A stretch of 64,000 nucleotides of DNA from Ferroacidibacillus organovorans (lineage in GTDB: Bacteria; Bacillota; Bacilli; Alicyclobacillales; SLC66): positions 1 through 64,000 of the forward strand of contig NZ_LSUQ01000002.1 in the NCBI RefSeq assembly GCF_001642725.1, read 5' to 3'. Positions 18,803 to 30,043 of this stretch are shown piece by piece. Both the position numbers and the translations under genes were made by a program. The notes beneath the pieces were generated by a model, which saw only the letters and a program-made list of their open reading frames with translations, was not told the DNA's origin and did no database searches. Position 1 is the stretch's first letter. The number at the start of each line of letters is the position of its first letter.

Positions 18803-19622
18803 CCGAACCCGCCAGCAAACCGCGTACAAAAAACTTGCCAAGTAAAATGTAGACAAGCAGCGTCGGCACCGAAACGAGAAGCGCGCTCGCCATCTGCACG
18901 TTCCACTGCACAGTCTGGCTACCCGCGATATTGACGAGCGCGACTGTGACAGGTTGATCGGGCGGATTCGTGAGCGACACGGCAAACAGGAAGTTGTTCC
19001 AAATCTGCGTGAATTGCCATATGCCTGCAACGACAAACCCGGACACGGAGAGTGGCAATATGATATAGCGAAAGATCCCCCAGTATCCCGTTCCGTCGAT
19101 TTTCCCCGCTTCGATCATCTCAAGCGGAATAGACGTGTAGTAATTGCGGAAGATAAGCGTCGCAATCGGAATCCCGTAGACGACATGAACAAGGATGAGA
19201 CCGGCGATCGTGTTGTAGAGGCCGATGACGTCAAGCACCTTTAAAAGCGGGATCAGCACGCTCTGGTACGGGATGAACATGCCAAAAAGAATGAAGAAAT
19301 AGACGACAGACGAGCCTTTAAAACGCCACTTTGAAAGCGCGTATCCATTGAGTGCGCCGATGAGCGATGAGATCAGCGTCGCCGGAATCGCCAATTCAAA
19401 ACTGTTGATAAAATTGGGACCGAGTTGTGCCCACGCACTTGCAATGCTTGAAAAACTGAACACGTTTGGAAAGTTCCACATCTGCGCGAGGCTGACGGAC
19501 GCGTTCGACTTTAGGCTGGTCACGACAACGACGTAGACGGGCACAAGATAAAGCGCCGCCAAGAGAATGAGAACAACGTAGAGAAGCGTTCGTGAGACAC
19601 GGCGAAGTGCGAGCGTATTCAT
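18792..19622 (-). CDS. Carbohydrate ABC transporter permease (MalG/AraQ type)
   Basis: 276 aa, six membrane helices. The EAA loop that docks the ATPase reads EMIEAGKIDGTGYWGIF. This is the second membrane subunit of a sugar importer (CUT1 class). Its ATG overlaps the stop of the upstream permease as ATGA. No ATPase gene lies in the cluster, so a shared MsmX-like ATPase elsewhere is expected. The sugar is unknown: no glycoside hydrolase is nearby. Confidence 0.92.
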   Translation of the reverse strand: MNTLALRRVSRTLLYVVLILLAALYLVPVYVVVVTSLKSNASVSLAQMWNFPNVFSFSSIASAWAQLGPNFINSFELAIPATLISSLIGALNGYALSKWRFKGSSVVYFFILFGMFIPYQSVLIPLLKVLDVIGLYNTIAGLILVHVVYGIPIATLIFRNYYTSIPLEMIEAGKIDGTGYWGIFRYIILPLSVSGFVVAGIWQFTQIWNNFLFAVSLTNPPDQPVTVALVNIAGSQTVQWNVQMASALLVSVPTLLVYILLGKFFVRGLLAGSVKG

Positions 19623-20599
19623 GCGTCATCCCCCTGGCGCAGCGTAACGATAAGGTATGGAACGATAAAAATGGCGATCATGAGAAGAAGGACGATCGCG
19701 ATTGCGGCGCCCTGCGCGAATTGGTCGCCTTGAAAGGTCGTCTGGAACATGTTGAGACTCGGCATATCCGTGAGAAACTGTTGACCGGGACCTGTCATCG
19801 CGTAGATCAGGCCAAAGATTTTGAGTGAAGCGGCCGTCAGAATGATAATGATCGTGGTCGTCGTGCCGCGCAGTTGCGGCAGGATGATCGAGAAAAACAT
19901 GCGAAAGACGCCTGAACCGTCGATGCGCGCAGCCTCTTTGATCTCGTCGGAGATGCCGCGTAGTCCAGCGAGATAAACGGCCATCGCGAAGCCTGACATT
20001 TGCCAGACGGCCGCGATCAAGACGGCGAGCAGCGCCACCGGAATGCCGATCTGAATCTGGCCGAAAGGCCAATTCGGCCAAATGGTTGTACTAAGAAACC
20101 AACTCGGCAGACTTTTCCACCCAAACGCCTTCAAGATCAGGTTGACACCTGTGCTCGGATTTAAAATCCACGACCAGACGACGCCTGTCACGACAAACGA
20201 GATCGCCATTGGAAAGAGGAAGATGCTGCGAAAGAAACCTTCCGCCTTGATTTTCTGGTCAATGAGAAGCGCCAAAAAGAGCCCGACAATCAGGCAGGCA
20301 ATGATGAAAAACGCGGTGAAGACGACAATGTTTCGAAGATCCGATTGAAAGCGATAGGACGAGAAGATGATGGAGTAGTTCAAGAATCCCGCAGAATTAA
20401 AGTTTGGAATGAGACTATTCCACTGTGAAAAGGATACATACGTCGTCCAACCAATAAATCCGTAGACAAAAACGCCGAGCAAAATCAGCGAAGGAATCAA
20501 TGTCGCGACGGAGGAAAACATGTCCCAGGAGAACTTTTTTCTCTTTGACGCTGGCATTTTGGGGATTGATTTTGCATTCAACTCGGTTGCCGTTTTCAC
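19619..20599 (-). CDS. Carbohydrate ABC transporter permease (MalF/UgpA type)
   Basis: 326 aa, with an N-terminal cytoplasmic tail, about six helices and the EAA loop EIKEAARIDGSGVFRMF. It pairs with the following MalG-type gene to form the channel. The start is GTG 20599 with GGAGGTG just upstream. It lies 94 bases after the binding-protein gene, so one transcript for all three is likely. Confidence 0.92.
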   Translation of the reverse strand: MKTATELNAKSIPKMPASKRKKFSWDMFSSVATLIPSLILLGVFVYGFIGWTTYVSFSQWNSLIPNFNSAGFLNYSIIFSSYRFQSDLRNIVVFTAFFIIACLIVGLFLALLIDQKIKAEGFFRSIFLFPMAISFVVTGVVWSWILNPSTGVNLILKAFGWKSLPSWFLSTTIWPNWPFGQIQIGIPVALLAVLIAAVWQMSGFAMAVYLAGLRGISDEIKEAARIDGSGVFRMFFSIILPQLRGTTTTIIIILTAASLKIFGLIYAMTGPGQQFLTDMPSLNMFQTTFQGDQFAQGAAIAIVLLLMIAIFIVPYLIVTLRQGDDA

Positions 20600-20693
20600 G
20601 CGACACCTCCAAACTGTGAAGAGTACTTACAGAAAAGACGCGCACAGCCGAGTGCATCAGGCTGTGCGCGCACGATTGAATCGACGCTCTCGA

Positions 20694-21968
20694 TTAGCTG
20701 AGCGGATTAGACTGCGCGGCGCTCACGATCGCGCTCACGAAATTGTTGACATTGTGATTGCTTACGAAGATTTCCATCGCATTGTTAAAGTTGTTCGTGA
20801 ACCCTGGGTTGACTGCACCTTGACCAATGATCAGGACGAGTCGGTCGCGCTTGTAAGACATCATCGCAGAGCGTGAGTAGGCGTTATATTTCGCCATATT
20901 GGAGTCAAGCCGCGGCGAGAAGGTGCCTTTGAGCGGGTTGAACGTATCCTGACCCACTTTGGAACCCAGCACTTTCAAGAAGTTGATCGTCGGCGTATCG
21001 TTTTTCAGTTTTGACGGAAGTCCAAAGACGTCCGAGACTGCGCCAAACACGCCGTGGGTTTGCGGGGTCGCTGCCCAACCGAAACCAACACCTGGTTTGA
21101 GGTGCAACGCAGTCGAGAAGTAGCCTTGCGCCCAGTCGCCCATGACGTTCATGGCCGCTTTGCCTTGAGCCACAGCTTGATCCGCCTGTTGCCAGTGAAG
21201 CGCAGTGTAGTCCTTGTTCGCGTAACCGAGCATTCTTACGAACGTGTTCGCGGCTGCTTTTACGCCAGGAATGTTCCAGGAGGCGTGTCCTGTCAGCAGT
21301 TGGTCGTATTTCACTGGACCAACTGTGCCCAAGAGAACGTCACTGAAAAGAAGCGTTGCTTCCCAGTTGCCGTGGTTCGCGAGCTCCAGCGGCGTGATGC
21401 CGTGGCTTTTTAGAACCGCCGCGTCGTGGAAGAACTGCGGGAATGTTTTTGGCGCGGTGAGATGGTACTTTTTAAAGATCGTCGGATTGTACCAGAGGAC
21501 GTTCGCGCGCTGCATGTCAACCGGAACACCGTAGATCTTCCCGTTAAACGTCATCAAGTTCAGAAGCGAGCGAGGGAACACTTTGTACCAACCCTCAGAC
21601 TTATACAGTGCGTTGAGCGGTTTCATATCCCCCGCCTGCACCCAACTAAGAAGCGAACCGCCACCTGCGTGCACTTGGAAGGTGCCCGGTGGGTTGCCCG
21701 CCTCCATGCGTCCCGCGAGAACGGCTTTCGCGTTTGAACCAGCGCCACCCGCGACAGCGTCATTCGTGACTGTGGAACCTTTGTACTGGTGCTCATAAAT
21801 CGTCATGAGTGACTTCAGTGCCTTGCTGCTGGCGACTCCCGTCCACCAACTAAAAATCTGAAGATCCGATTTGGCTGGCGCCGCCGCGAATGCAGGCAAT
21901 GCGCTCCCCGCCATCGTCAGTGTCAAAAGCGCTGCTGAACTAAGTGCAATCAGACGGTTGCGTTTCAT
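20694..21968 (-). CDS. Carbohydrate ABC transporter substrate-binding protein
   Basis: 424 aa from the ATG at 21968, which has AGGGGG before it; the frame runs further upstream without an SD. It is a family 1 sugar-binding protein (LQIFSWWTG at the mature start, GKAAMNVMGDWAQGYF near the ligand site). It has an export signal, but where a lipobox would be (TMAGS) the cysteine is a serine, so no lipid anchor is predicted. This is unusual for a one-membrane bacterium. First gene of the operon, with a cre box 37 bases upstream. Confidence 0.9.
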   Translation of the reverse strand: MKRNRLIALSSAALLTLTMAGSALPAFAAAPAKSDLQIFSWWTGVASSKALKSLMTIYEHQYKGSTVTNDAVAGGAGSNAKAVLAGRMEAGNPPGTFQVHAGGGSLLSWVQAGDMKPLNALYKSEGWYKVFPRSLLNLMTFNGKIYGVPVDMQRANVLWYNPTIFKKYHLTAPKTFPQFFHDAAVLKSHGITPLELANHGNWEATLLFSDVLLGTVGPVKYDQLLTGHASWNIPGVKAAANTFVRMLGYANKDYTALHWQQADQAVAQGKAAMNVMGDWAQGYFSTALHLKPGVGFGWAATPQTHGVFGAVSDVFGLPSKLKNDTPTINFLKVLGSKVGQDTFNPLKGTFSPRLDSNMAKYNAYSRSAMMSYKRDRLVLIIGQGAVNPGFTNNFNNAMEIFVSNHNVNNFVSAIVSAAQSNPLS

Positions 21969-22311
21969 GAATAATCCCCCTTGTCGATTGTTCGTGATAA
22001 CTCTTGTGAACGCTTTCAAAATTAAGTGAAAATCCATGCGCTTTAGACAAACGCCCCATGCCACGGATGTATGTAAAACCAATCAACCAAGATAACAAAA
22101 TATGGGTTGATCCGGTCTAATTTCACCTATTTTGCGTCCATCAGAGATCTTACTTTGGATATTAAACTATGTATCTATGGATTGCAATCCTTTTGTAATC
22201 TTTTTCGCACGGACAATGCCAAATTTTTGCCTTTCGTCTCACCTTTTACATAAGCAAGATGACTTTGGACACCCTCTTTAGTGAATGCAGATGTACAGGA
22301 GGAGTGCTCGC
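21969..22311. other. 343-bp divergent control region
   Basis: The gap between the sugar-binding protein gene (minus) and a secreted protein gene (plus) holds a cre box at 22005-22018 and a perfect 12-base palindrome GGATTGCAATCC at 22179-22190 that could be an operator, perhaps for the ROK regulator. I see no RNA gene, terminator or open frame in the rest. Confidence 0.5.
22005..22018 (-). promoter_or_regulatory. cre box (CcpA-type operator)
   Basis: TGTGAACGCTTTCA fits the catabolite-responsive consensus TGWNANCGNTNWCA at every fixed position. It is just upstream of the sugar-binding protein gene, where carbon catabolite repression would be expected. Confidence 0.65.
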
Positions 22312-22893
22312 TTGAAAAAAACAAATCAATTTATGTACTCTGTGTTGCTCTGTACAGCCCTTCAGCTTCCCATTGCTGTCAATACGTTCGCCGCGACACC
22401 TTCGGACGAGTACAAGGGACCTCCGAACGGCGAGATCGAGTTTCGCGTTGGCTCTCCAAAAACCACAGTCATCGCGGGCGCTCGCGTGATCGTCATCAAT
22501 CCTGACGGCAAGATCCTAACGACCGGTCTGACCGATTCAACTGGAACGTTTCGCGCGAACGTCCCTTTTTATATCACAGAGTGGAATGAAAATCTGAAAA
22601 CGAAGGGTATCGTTACGGCGATTGCTGTGGCAACCGGCTTCAACGGTCAGGTTGTGTTCATCGTCCCGATCACCAACCACACGGTGCAACCCATCATCTT
22701 GCAGCCAATTACTCCGAACGCGCGCAATTTTCCATCCGCGTCACTCGGCAATATCCACCAGCAAGACTTGCGCGGGTTTGTCGCGCACTATGCCGAGGAA
22801 TTGAAGCTAAAACAGCAGCCGGCCATTCCGGGTGACCCTGGTTACCTGCCGTGGAGCCCAGAGCAAAAGAAATCTGGGGCAGCCAAACCATGA
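22312..22893 (+). CDS. Secreted protein with an Ig-like/carboxypeptidase-regulatory-like domain
   Basis: 193 aa from TTG 22312 with AGGAGG 9 bases upstream; an in-frame ATG at 22285 precedes that SD. It has a signal peptide (to about NTFAA). Residues about 40-140 look like a beta-sandwich of the transthyretin/Cna-B kind (AGARVIVINPDGKILTTG, then DSTGTFRANVPFY), a fold used for binding outside the cell. The tail is proline/lysine-rich. Its stop overlaps the start of the SpoIID-like gene as ATGA, so the two are made together and probably act together in the envelope. No specific function is assigned. Confidence 0.7.
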   Translation: MKKTNQFMYSVLLCTALQLPIAVNTFAATPSDEYKGPPNGEIEFRVGSPKTTVIAGARVIVINPDGKILTTGLTDSTGTFRANVPFYITEWNENLKTKGIVTAIAVATGFNGQVVFIVPITNHTVQPIILQPITPNARNFPSASLGNIHQQDLRGFVAHYAEELKLKQQPAIPGDPGYLPWSPEQKKSGAAKP

Positions 22894-23507
22894 AGAGAGC
22901 GAAAAACACGCTTCTCGCGGGATTCATCGCAATGGGTAGCCTGTGTGTTGCCAGTCCTAGACCCGCGTCGGCACAAATGCAATCCGTCTACAACACATCG
23001 TACCCATCCGTCATTCGCGTCGCCATTCGCGCGTATAACAACCCGGTCAGCCCAATTCTCTATGTGCAAACGGTCGGCTTTGAGGAATATTGCAAAGACG
23101 TCCTGCCCAATGAGTGGTATCCAACCTGGAGTCCCGAGGCGCTCAAAGCGGGGGCCATCGCCGTCAAAATGTTCGCCTGGTATCACACGCTTCACCCCGT
23201 CACGCAGAGTGGTTTCACCTATGATGTCGACAACACGACCAATTTCCAGCAGTTCAGATATTTGAGCGGCCAAACCGTGACCGATCAGGCGGTGCAAGAC
23301 ACGTGGAATTATGTTTATGCGCCGTCAACGGGAGAGATCATGGAATTATCGTATCGCGCCGGGTTTCCGAATCGCGAAAATCGCGGATTTATCGGAACGA
23401 ACATCATGGCGCAGTGGGGATCAGAATACTTTGGCCAAATCGCCAAAATGCTGTTCCCAAACATCCTCAATCTGTACTATCCGAGCTATCTGCTCAAATT
23501 TGTGTAA
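22890..23507 (+). CDS. Secreted SpoIID/LytB-domain protein
   Basis: 205 aa from the overlapping ATG at 22890. The signal peptide likely ends at PASA-Q. The mature part is essentially one SpoIID/LytB domain: VGFEEYCKDVLPNEW (Glu75 matches the catalytic glutamate position of SpoIID), EALKAGAIAVKMFAW, and a C-terminal MAQWGSEYFGQIAKML followed by ILNLYYPSY, which is the family ending. SpoIID is a lytic transglycosylase that acts on glycan strands in engulfment. This copy lacks SpoIID's membrane anchor and its LytB repeats, and is about half the usual length. Role in peptidoglycan remodelling is inferred. Confidence 0.78.
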   Translation: MKRAKNTLLAGFIAMGSLCVASPRPASAQMQSVYNTSYPSVIRVAIRAYNNPVSPILYVQTVGFEEYCKDVLPNEWYPTWSPEALKAGAIAVKMFAWYHTLHPVTQSGFTYDVDNTTNFQQFRYLSGQTVTDQAVQDTWNYVYAPSTGEIMELSYRAGFPNRENRGFIGTNIMAQWGSEYFGQIAKMLFPNILNLYYPSYLLKFV

Positions 23508-23539
23508 AGCAACGTCCCACGCCACGCCTCTTCGCGCTG

Positions 23540-25459
23540 CTAGCGATCACGGGTGTGGTATGGGATTGTCGACACGACAACATCCTGATTGCGCAAAAAC
23601 CATGCCTGAATGACGAAATTCCTCTGATTGTGAAGCCCAAACTGCCACCACACGCTCGGCACCAACTGTGGCAAAAGAATATGAATATGGTCTGGCTCTC
23701 TCCCTTCACGCGTCTGCAATCGCTTGACAAGACGCGTTAACGGTTGAAGGACAGACCGATACTCATTCTTAAAGGCGAGCAGTCGGCACGGCTCTCCCCA
23801 GGCTTTCCACTTTGCTTCCACAGCGGCGATCGACTCATCATCAAATCCTATGTACACAGCGATCAAATCCTGTGCGATGCTCTTTGCAAACGAGACCGAT
23901 TGCAGGGCGATGCGATCAATATCAGACAGGAGCAGCACAGAGATCACGTGGTGCTCTTCTGCCAGTTCTGTCTGCACATCAAGCGCAAGCTCACGCTCAA
24001 GCCGCGCATAGTGACGCCTGATCATGAGCGCCAAACTCACCATCAGCGGGATGGCAAAAAGCACAATCCATGCGCCTTGTGAAAATTTTGTCGCCGAAAA
24101 GACGATCGTAACAAGCGCCGTGACGACAGCGCCAACCGCATTGACAAATGCCTTCCCCTGCCAACGCTTCGTTCTAAGCTTCATCCAGCGTTTCATCATG
24201 CCGATTTGGGCGATCGTAAACGACATAAACACGCCGATGGCAAAAAGCGGAATCAGTGCATTGGTTTGCGCCTGAAAGACCACGAGCAAGACAGAGGACA
24301 GCAGTGCGAGCACCATCAAGCCGTTTGAAAACCCGAGTCGGTCACCGCGCAAACTGAGCGCTTCCGGCAAAAACTTATCCCTCGCAACCAGCGCCATGAG
24401 TTGCGGAAACCCAGTAAACGTGGAGTTTGCCGCGATGATCAAAACAAGAAATGTGCTCCACGTGATGATCTGATAGATTGGACCGTGACCGAAGTAGACG
24501 GCAGTCAGTTGGGAGAGCATCGTATTGTTCGGTTTTACGGTGATTCCTTTGACATACAACTGGTAACCAATACCGACAAGCGTGATGCCTGTGACGATCG
24601 TCATCGTGACATAGGCCTTGATTGCGCCCATTTGCTTTGGCTCCCGAAAAATGGGAACTGCATTCGAGATGGTTTCGATCCCTGTCAACGACGAACAGGC
24701 TGAACTGAATGCCTTCAATATCAGCAGCAGCGTAAAACCCTTAGGCAACACGCCAAAAGGTGGGGTTTGCGGCTGGACAAATCCGTGAGACACGTCATTC
24801 GTCACGCCCCAACCGATGAGAAAGAGCATGCATGCGGCAAATAAAAAGTTGGGCCACGAAAACAGGGTGGCTGACTCCGACACACCGCGCAGATTGACAA
24901 GCGCAATCAACGCGACGCAAATGACCGACAAGACGGTCTCATCAGGCACGAGCGCAGGATAGGCCGATGCGATCGCCAGAATCCCCGCCGAGACAGACAC
25001 CGCGACGGTCAGCACGTAGTCGATCATGAGGGCGCTTGCCGCGACGAGTGAGATCCACGGTGACTTGAAGTTGTCGCGCGCAATCGAGTACCCCCCGCCT
25101 CCGTTCGGATAGGCGAGAATCCCCATGATGTAAGAGAGCACGATGATGAGAAGAAGCAATACGGTGGCGCCGACAATTGGCAGGATGAGCCACTCTGCAC
25201 CTCGTCCCAAGCCGACAAGCTCCGTGGCGCCCGCCTCAGGACCATACGCGACAGACGAGTAGAGATCCGCAGACAAAATCGGTAGCGCCAGATACCAGAC
25301 TAAATGTTGCTGGGCCTGGCCAAGTTCTCTCGTTTTAAGCGGTCTTCCGACGAGCAGTCGTTTGACCATGCGAAACCCCGTGATTCTCCCCACAATAAAA
25401 AGGGTGGCGATCAGAAGGAGCGCAATGAGTTGCCAAATGGGTACTCCGATATCATTCAC
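23540..25459 (-). CDS. kimA: KimA-like potassium importer (APC superfamily)
   Basis: 639 aa if read from GTG 25459. About 12 helices are followed by a cytoplasmic C-terminal domain of about 150 residues. KRLLVGRPLKT, then LSADLYSSVAYGPEA and YPNGGGGYSIARDNF match the KimA K+/H+ symporter pattern. KimA aligns from around the internal ATG at 25369, so the first 30 residues (an extra hydrophobic helix) are either an extension or a wrong start. KimA is inhibited by c-di-AMP in Bacillus. No c-di-AMP riboswitch fits in the 90-base gap upstream. Adjacent to the kdp genes but separated by a terminator. Confidence 0.82.
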   Translation of the reverse strand: MNDIGVPIWQLIALLLIATLFIVGRITGFRMVKRLLVGRPLKTRELGQAQQHLVWYLALPILSADLYSSVAYGPEAGATELVGLGRGAEWLILPIVGATVLLLLIIVLSYIMGILAYPNGGGGYSIARDNFKSPWISLVAASALMIDYVLTVAVSVSAGILAIASAYPALVPDETVLSVICVALIALVNLRGVSESATLFSWPNFLFAACMLFLIGWGVTNDVSHGFVQPQTPPFGVLPKGFTLLLILKAFSSACSSLTGIETISNAVPIFREPKQMGAIKAYVTMTIVTGITLVGIGYQLYVKGITVKPNNTMLSQLTAVYFGHGPIYQIITWSTFLVLIIAANSTFTGFPQLMALVARDKFLPEALSLRGDRLGFSNGLMVLALLSSVLLVVFQAQTNALIPLFAIGVFMSFTIAQIGMMKRWMKLRTKRWQGKAFVNAVGAVVTALVTIVFSATKFSQGAWIVLFAIPLMVSLALMIRRHYARLERELALDVQTELAEEHHVISVLLLSDIDRIALQSVSFAKSIAQDLIAVYIGFDDESIAAVEAKWKAWGEPCRLLAFKNEYRSVLQPLTRLVKRLQTREGREPDHIHILLPQLVPSVWWQFGLHNQRNFVIQAWFLRNQDVVVSTIPYHTRDR

Positions 25460-25496
25460 CCCAACTGCCTGTATCGTGAAATCGCACGTGCGAGAT

Positions 25497-25533
25497 GAGA
25501 AAAAATGCCTGCTGTATCGCGGGCATTTTTCTC
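25497..25533. terminator. Bidirectional terminator between kdpC and the kimA-like gene
   Basis: GAGAAAAAATGCCTGC (25497-25512) pairs with GCGGGCATTTTTCTC (25519-25533) with one T:G mismatch, giving T-runs on both strands. It ends the kdp transcript and insulates the kimA-like gene. Confidence 0.85.
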
Positions 25534-25549
25534 ACTCACACCATCTGAC

Positions 25550-26152
25550 TCAACTATGCAGCGCTTTGTAAAGCGCCAAATTGAGTTCCAAAACGTTGAT
25601 ACGTGTACGTCCAAAAAGTCCCATGCTTGGTCCTAAGGTATTATTTTTAACCAATCCCGTCAAGAACGACTCACTCAAATGCGTGTATTTAGCGACGCGT
25701 GGGATCTGAATGAGCGCGGATTGCACGCTGATGTCAGGATCAAGTCCCGATCCGGAGCTCTCCACCAAACTGACAGGGATTTGACCTGTCGTCAAGCCAG
25801 GCGTCGTTTTTAGCAAATAAGCGATACGCTGCTTAATATCCGAAATCAGCGCAGAACTTGTCGGTCCATTATTGCTTGGCGCAGAGGCAAACGCGTTATA
25901 CGGTTTTGCTTTACCTGTTGAAACGGACAGCGTGGCAGATGGCCTTCCCCAAAAGTAATCGGGACTCGGTTGGAAATTCTGTCCGACATGCGCCGCGCCC
26001 ACCAAAACGCCGTTAACATACACGGGACTTCCCTGCGCCTGATACGGCATCACGAGATTGCTGACCCCGGTCATCACCAAGGGGAAGAGTAACCCCAACA
26101 AAACCCAAAGCAAAAGCGTGACGCCGATCATCGGTCTGAACATTCTTACCAT
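25550..26152 (-). CDS. kdpC: Potassium-transporting ATPase subunit C
   Basis: 200 aa. One N-terminal membrane helix (IGVTLLLWVLLGLLFPLV) is followed by an extracellular domain with the family motifs FWGRPSAT and SGLDPDIS. It stabilises the KdpFABC complex and raises K+ affinity. AGGAGG lies before the ATG, 35 bases after kdpB. Last gene of the operon. Confidence 0.95.
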   Translation of the reverse strand: MVRMFRPMIGVTLLLWVLLGLLFPLVMTGVSNLVMPYQAQGSPVYVNGVLVGAAHVGQNFQPSPDYFWGRPSATLSVSTGKAKPYNAFASAPSNNGPTSSALISDIKQRIAYLLKTTPGLTTGQIPVSLVESSGSGLDPDISVQSALIQIPRVAKYTHLSESFLTGLVKNNTLGPSMGLFGRTRINVLELNLALYKALHS

Positions 26153-26187
26153 CGATCTTCCTCCTATCTCCTCGTGATCCTTGCGCG

Positions 26188-28203
26188 TTACGCGAGACCA
26201 AAGATGCCAAGGACTCGATCAATCACCCATATACCCGCAAACGGAATGATGACGCCAAGCACTCCCCAATTGAAGATGTTGCGGGCGAGCATCCGATCCG
26301 CCGATTCTGCGCGATACTTGACACCGCGAACCGCAAACGGAATCAGCGCTGGGATGATCAACGCGTTAAAGATCAGAGCCGACAAGATGGCGCCGTGCGG
26401 GGTCTTTAGCCCCATGATGTTCAGCGCGCCAAGCACGTGAAGAAGAGGCACGGACGCAAACATGGCAGGAATGATCGCGAAATACTTTGCGACGTCATTC
26501 GCAATCGAAAACGTCGTCAGCGCGCCGCGCGTGATCAGGAGTTGCTTGCCGACCATCACCACTTCCAGAAGCTTGGTCGGATTTGAGTCGAGATCGATCA
26601 TGTTGCCCGCCTCTTTGGCGGCCATCGTCCCGGAATTCATCGCGAGCCCTACGTCCGCTTGGGCGAGCGCCGGAGCGTCGTTCGTGCCGTCGCCCGTCAT
26701 GGCAACCAATTTTCCTTCCGCCTGTTCACGGCGAATCAACTCGATTTTGTCTTCCGGTTTTGCCTCTGCGATGAAGTCGTCAACGCCCGCCTCTTCCGCG
26801 ATGACCGCCGCCGTGATGCGGTTGTCGCCTGTCGCCATCACCGTGCGGATCCCCATTTCGCGAAAATCGCGAAACTTTTCTTTTAGGCCTGGTTTGACCA
26901 CGTCTTTTAAACAGATGATTCCAAGCGCCCGACCATCCACGGAACAGCCAAGGGGTGTCGCACCCTGACGTGCAACGTGCTCTGCGTATTGATCGAGTTC
27001 ATCTTGCGCGCCCGCGACGATCTCTTTGATGGCGCTCACCGCGCCTTTGCGAATCTGCCGACCATCGACGAGGTCGATGCCGCTCATCCGCGTGTGCGCC
27101 GAGAACGGGATCGGTTCGCCGTCCGCCTTCGGTAGCAGTTGAAGATTCAACATGCGCTGCGAAAGCTCGACCACCGAACGCCCTTCAGGCGTCGTGTCCG
27201 CAAGCGAAGACAAAAGCGCTGCGTCTGCCAGTTCCGCAAGCGTCACGCCAGAGACTGGAAAGAATTCTGTCGCCATGCGATTGCCAATGGTAATCGTTCC
27301 CGTTTTATCGAGAATGATCGTATCGATATCGCCCGCCGCTTCTACGGCGCGTCCACTCTTTGCAACGACATTCACTTGCGATACGCGGTTCATCCCAGCG
27401 ATCCCAATCGCCGACAAGAGCGCGCCAATGGTCGTTGGAATGAGACACACCAGCAGCGCGACGAGTGTCGTCGTGTCCGTCGCCCCCGATCCGTAATACC
27501 CGGCAATTGGTGCCAGTGTCACGACCACGAGCACAAAGATCAGCGTGAGCACGCCGAGTAGCGCAGAGAGCGCGATCTCGTTCGGTGTCTTTTGTCGCTT
27601 GGCGCCTTCGACCAGCGCGATCATGCGATCGAGGAACGACTCGCCCGGATGCGTCGTGATCTCGATGACCAAGCGATCGGACATAAGCGTCGTCCCGCCT
27701 GTCACACTGTCTTCGACCGTTTTCACGACAGGCGCCGATTCACCTGTGATCGCTGACTCGTCGATCGACCCGATTCCCTCGATAACCATGCCATCTCCCG
27801 GAATGACATCCCCGGCTTCGACGAGACAGCGCGTTCCCTTCTCAAGGCTCGCCGATTCGACGAGATCAAAGCCGCCGTCCGCGCGCAGAATCTTCGCCTT
27901 TGTCGAAGACTTCGTCTTGCGCAAAAAATCCGCCTGGGCGCGTCCGCGCGCCTCAGCATACGCCTCGGCAAACGTCGCAAACAGGATGGTGAAAAACAGG
28001 ATAACTGTCACCAATCCATTATAGAAGCGCGTTCCCGGCGTTGACGCCTGGATGGTGAACCAGAGGGTGACAAGCGTCCCGATCTCAACGACCATCATCA
28101 CCGGATTACGCACCATTTCCACTGGATTCAGCTTACGAAAGGTGTCTTTTAGCACTTGCATATTGTACCCTTTGGCCAACCGCAAGTCGTTTGTCTTTGC
28201 CAT
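26188..28203 (-). CDS. kdpB: Potassium-transporting P-type ATPase subunit B
   Basis: 671 aa, full length. The phosphorylated aspartate is in [11 protein letters not shown], the dephosphorylation loop is TGESAPV, and the nucleotide-domain hinge is [11 protein letters not shown] with [18 protein letters not shown]. It hydrolyses ATP to drive K+ through KdpA. SD GGGGAGGG lies before the ATG, 25 bases after kdpA. Confidence 0.97.
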   Translation of the reverse strand: MAKTNDLRLAKGYNMQVLKDTFRKLNPVEMVRNPVMMVVEIGTLVTLWFTIQASTPGTRFYNGLVTVILFFTILFATFAEAYAEARGRAQADFLRKTKSSTKAKILRADGGFDLVESASLEKGTRCLVEAGDVIPGDGMVIEGIGSIDESAITGESAPVVKTVEDSVTGGTTLMSDRLVIEITTHPGESFLDRMIALVEGAKRQKTPNEIALSALLGVLTLIFVLVVVTLAPIAGYYGSGATDTTTLVALLVCLIPTTIGALLSAIGIAGMNRVSQVNVVAKSGRAVEAAGDIDTIILDKTGTITIGNRMATEFFPVSGVTLAELADAALLSSLADTTPEGRSVVELSQRMLNLQLLPKADGEPIPFSAHTRMSGIDLVDGRQIRKGAVSAIKEIVAGAQDELDQYAEHVARQGATPLGCSVDGRALGIICLKDVVKPGLKEKFRDFREMGIRTVMATGDNRITAAVIAEEAGVDDFIAEAKPEDKIELIRREQAEGKLVAMTGDGTNDAPALAQADVGLAMNSGTMAAKEAGNMIDLDSNPTKLLEVVMVGKQLLITRGALTTFSIANDVAKYFAIIPAMFASVPLLHVLGALNIMGLKTPHGAILSALIFNALIIPALIPFAVRGVKYRAESADRMLARNIFNWGVLGVIIPFAGIWVIDRVLGIFGLA

Positions 28204-28228
28204 GTGACTCGTTTCCCTCCCCTTTCAA

Positions 28229-29929
<1,701 letters not shown>

Positions 29930-29945
29930 TCAACTCCTTATCCTG

Positions 29946-30029
29946 CTAAAATTTCTCTGGTCGAACGATGACAAAAACGAGATAAAGCATGACCACAATC
30001 GAAAGCGTCAATAATACCCAGTTCTCCAC
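29946..30029 (-). CDS. kdpF: KdpF small subunit
   Basis: 27 aa from GTG 30029 (GGGGGAG upstream): a single hydrophobic helix ending VFVIVRPEKF, with RPE-K-F typical of KdpF. Position directly before kdpA confirms it. It is a lipid-like stabiliser of the KdpFABC complex. Confidence 0.85.
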   Translation of the reverse strand: MENWVLLTLSIVVMLYLVFVIVRPEKF

Positions 30030-30043
30030 GTCCACTCCCCCGT

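Noticed and set aside
25460-25549. c-di-AMP riboswitch upstream of the kimA-like gene
   Set aside because: Only 90 bases, mostly occupied by a terminator; too short for that aptamer.
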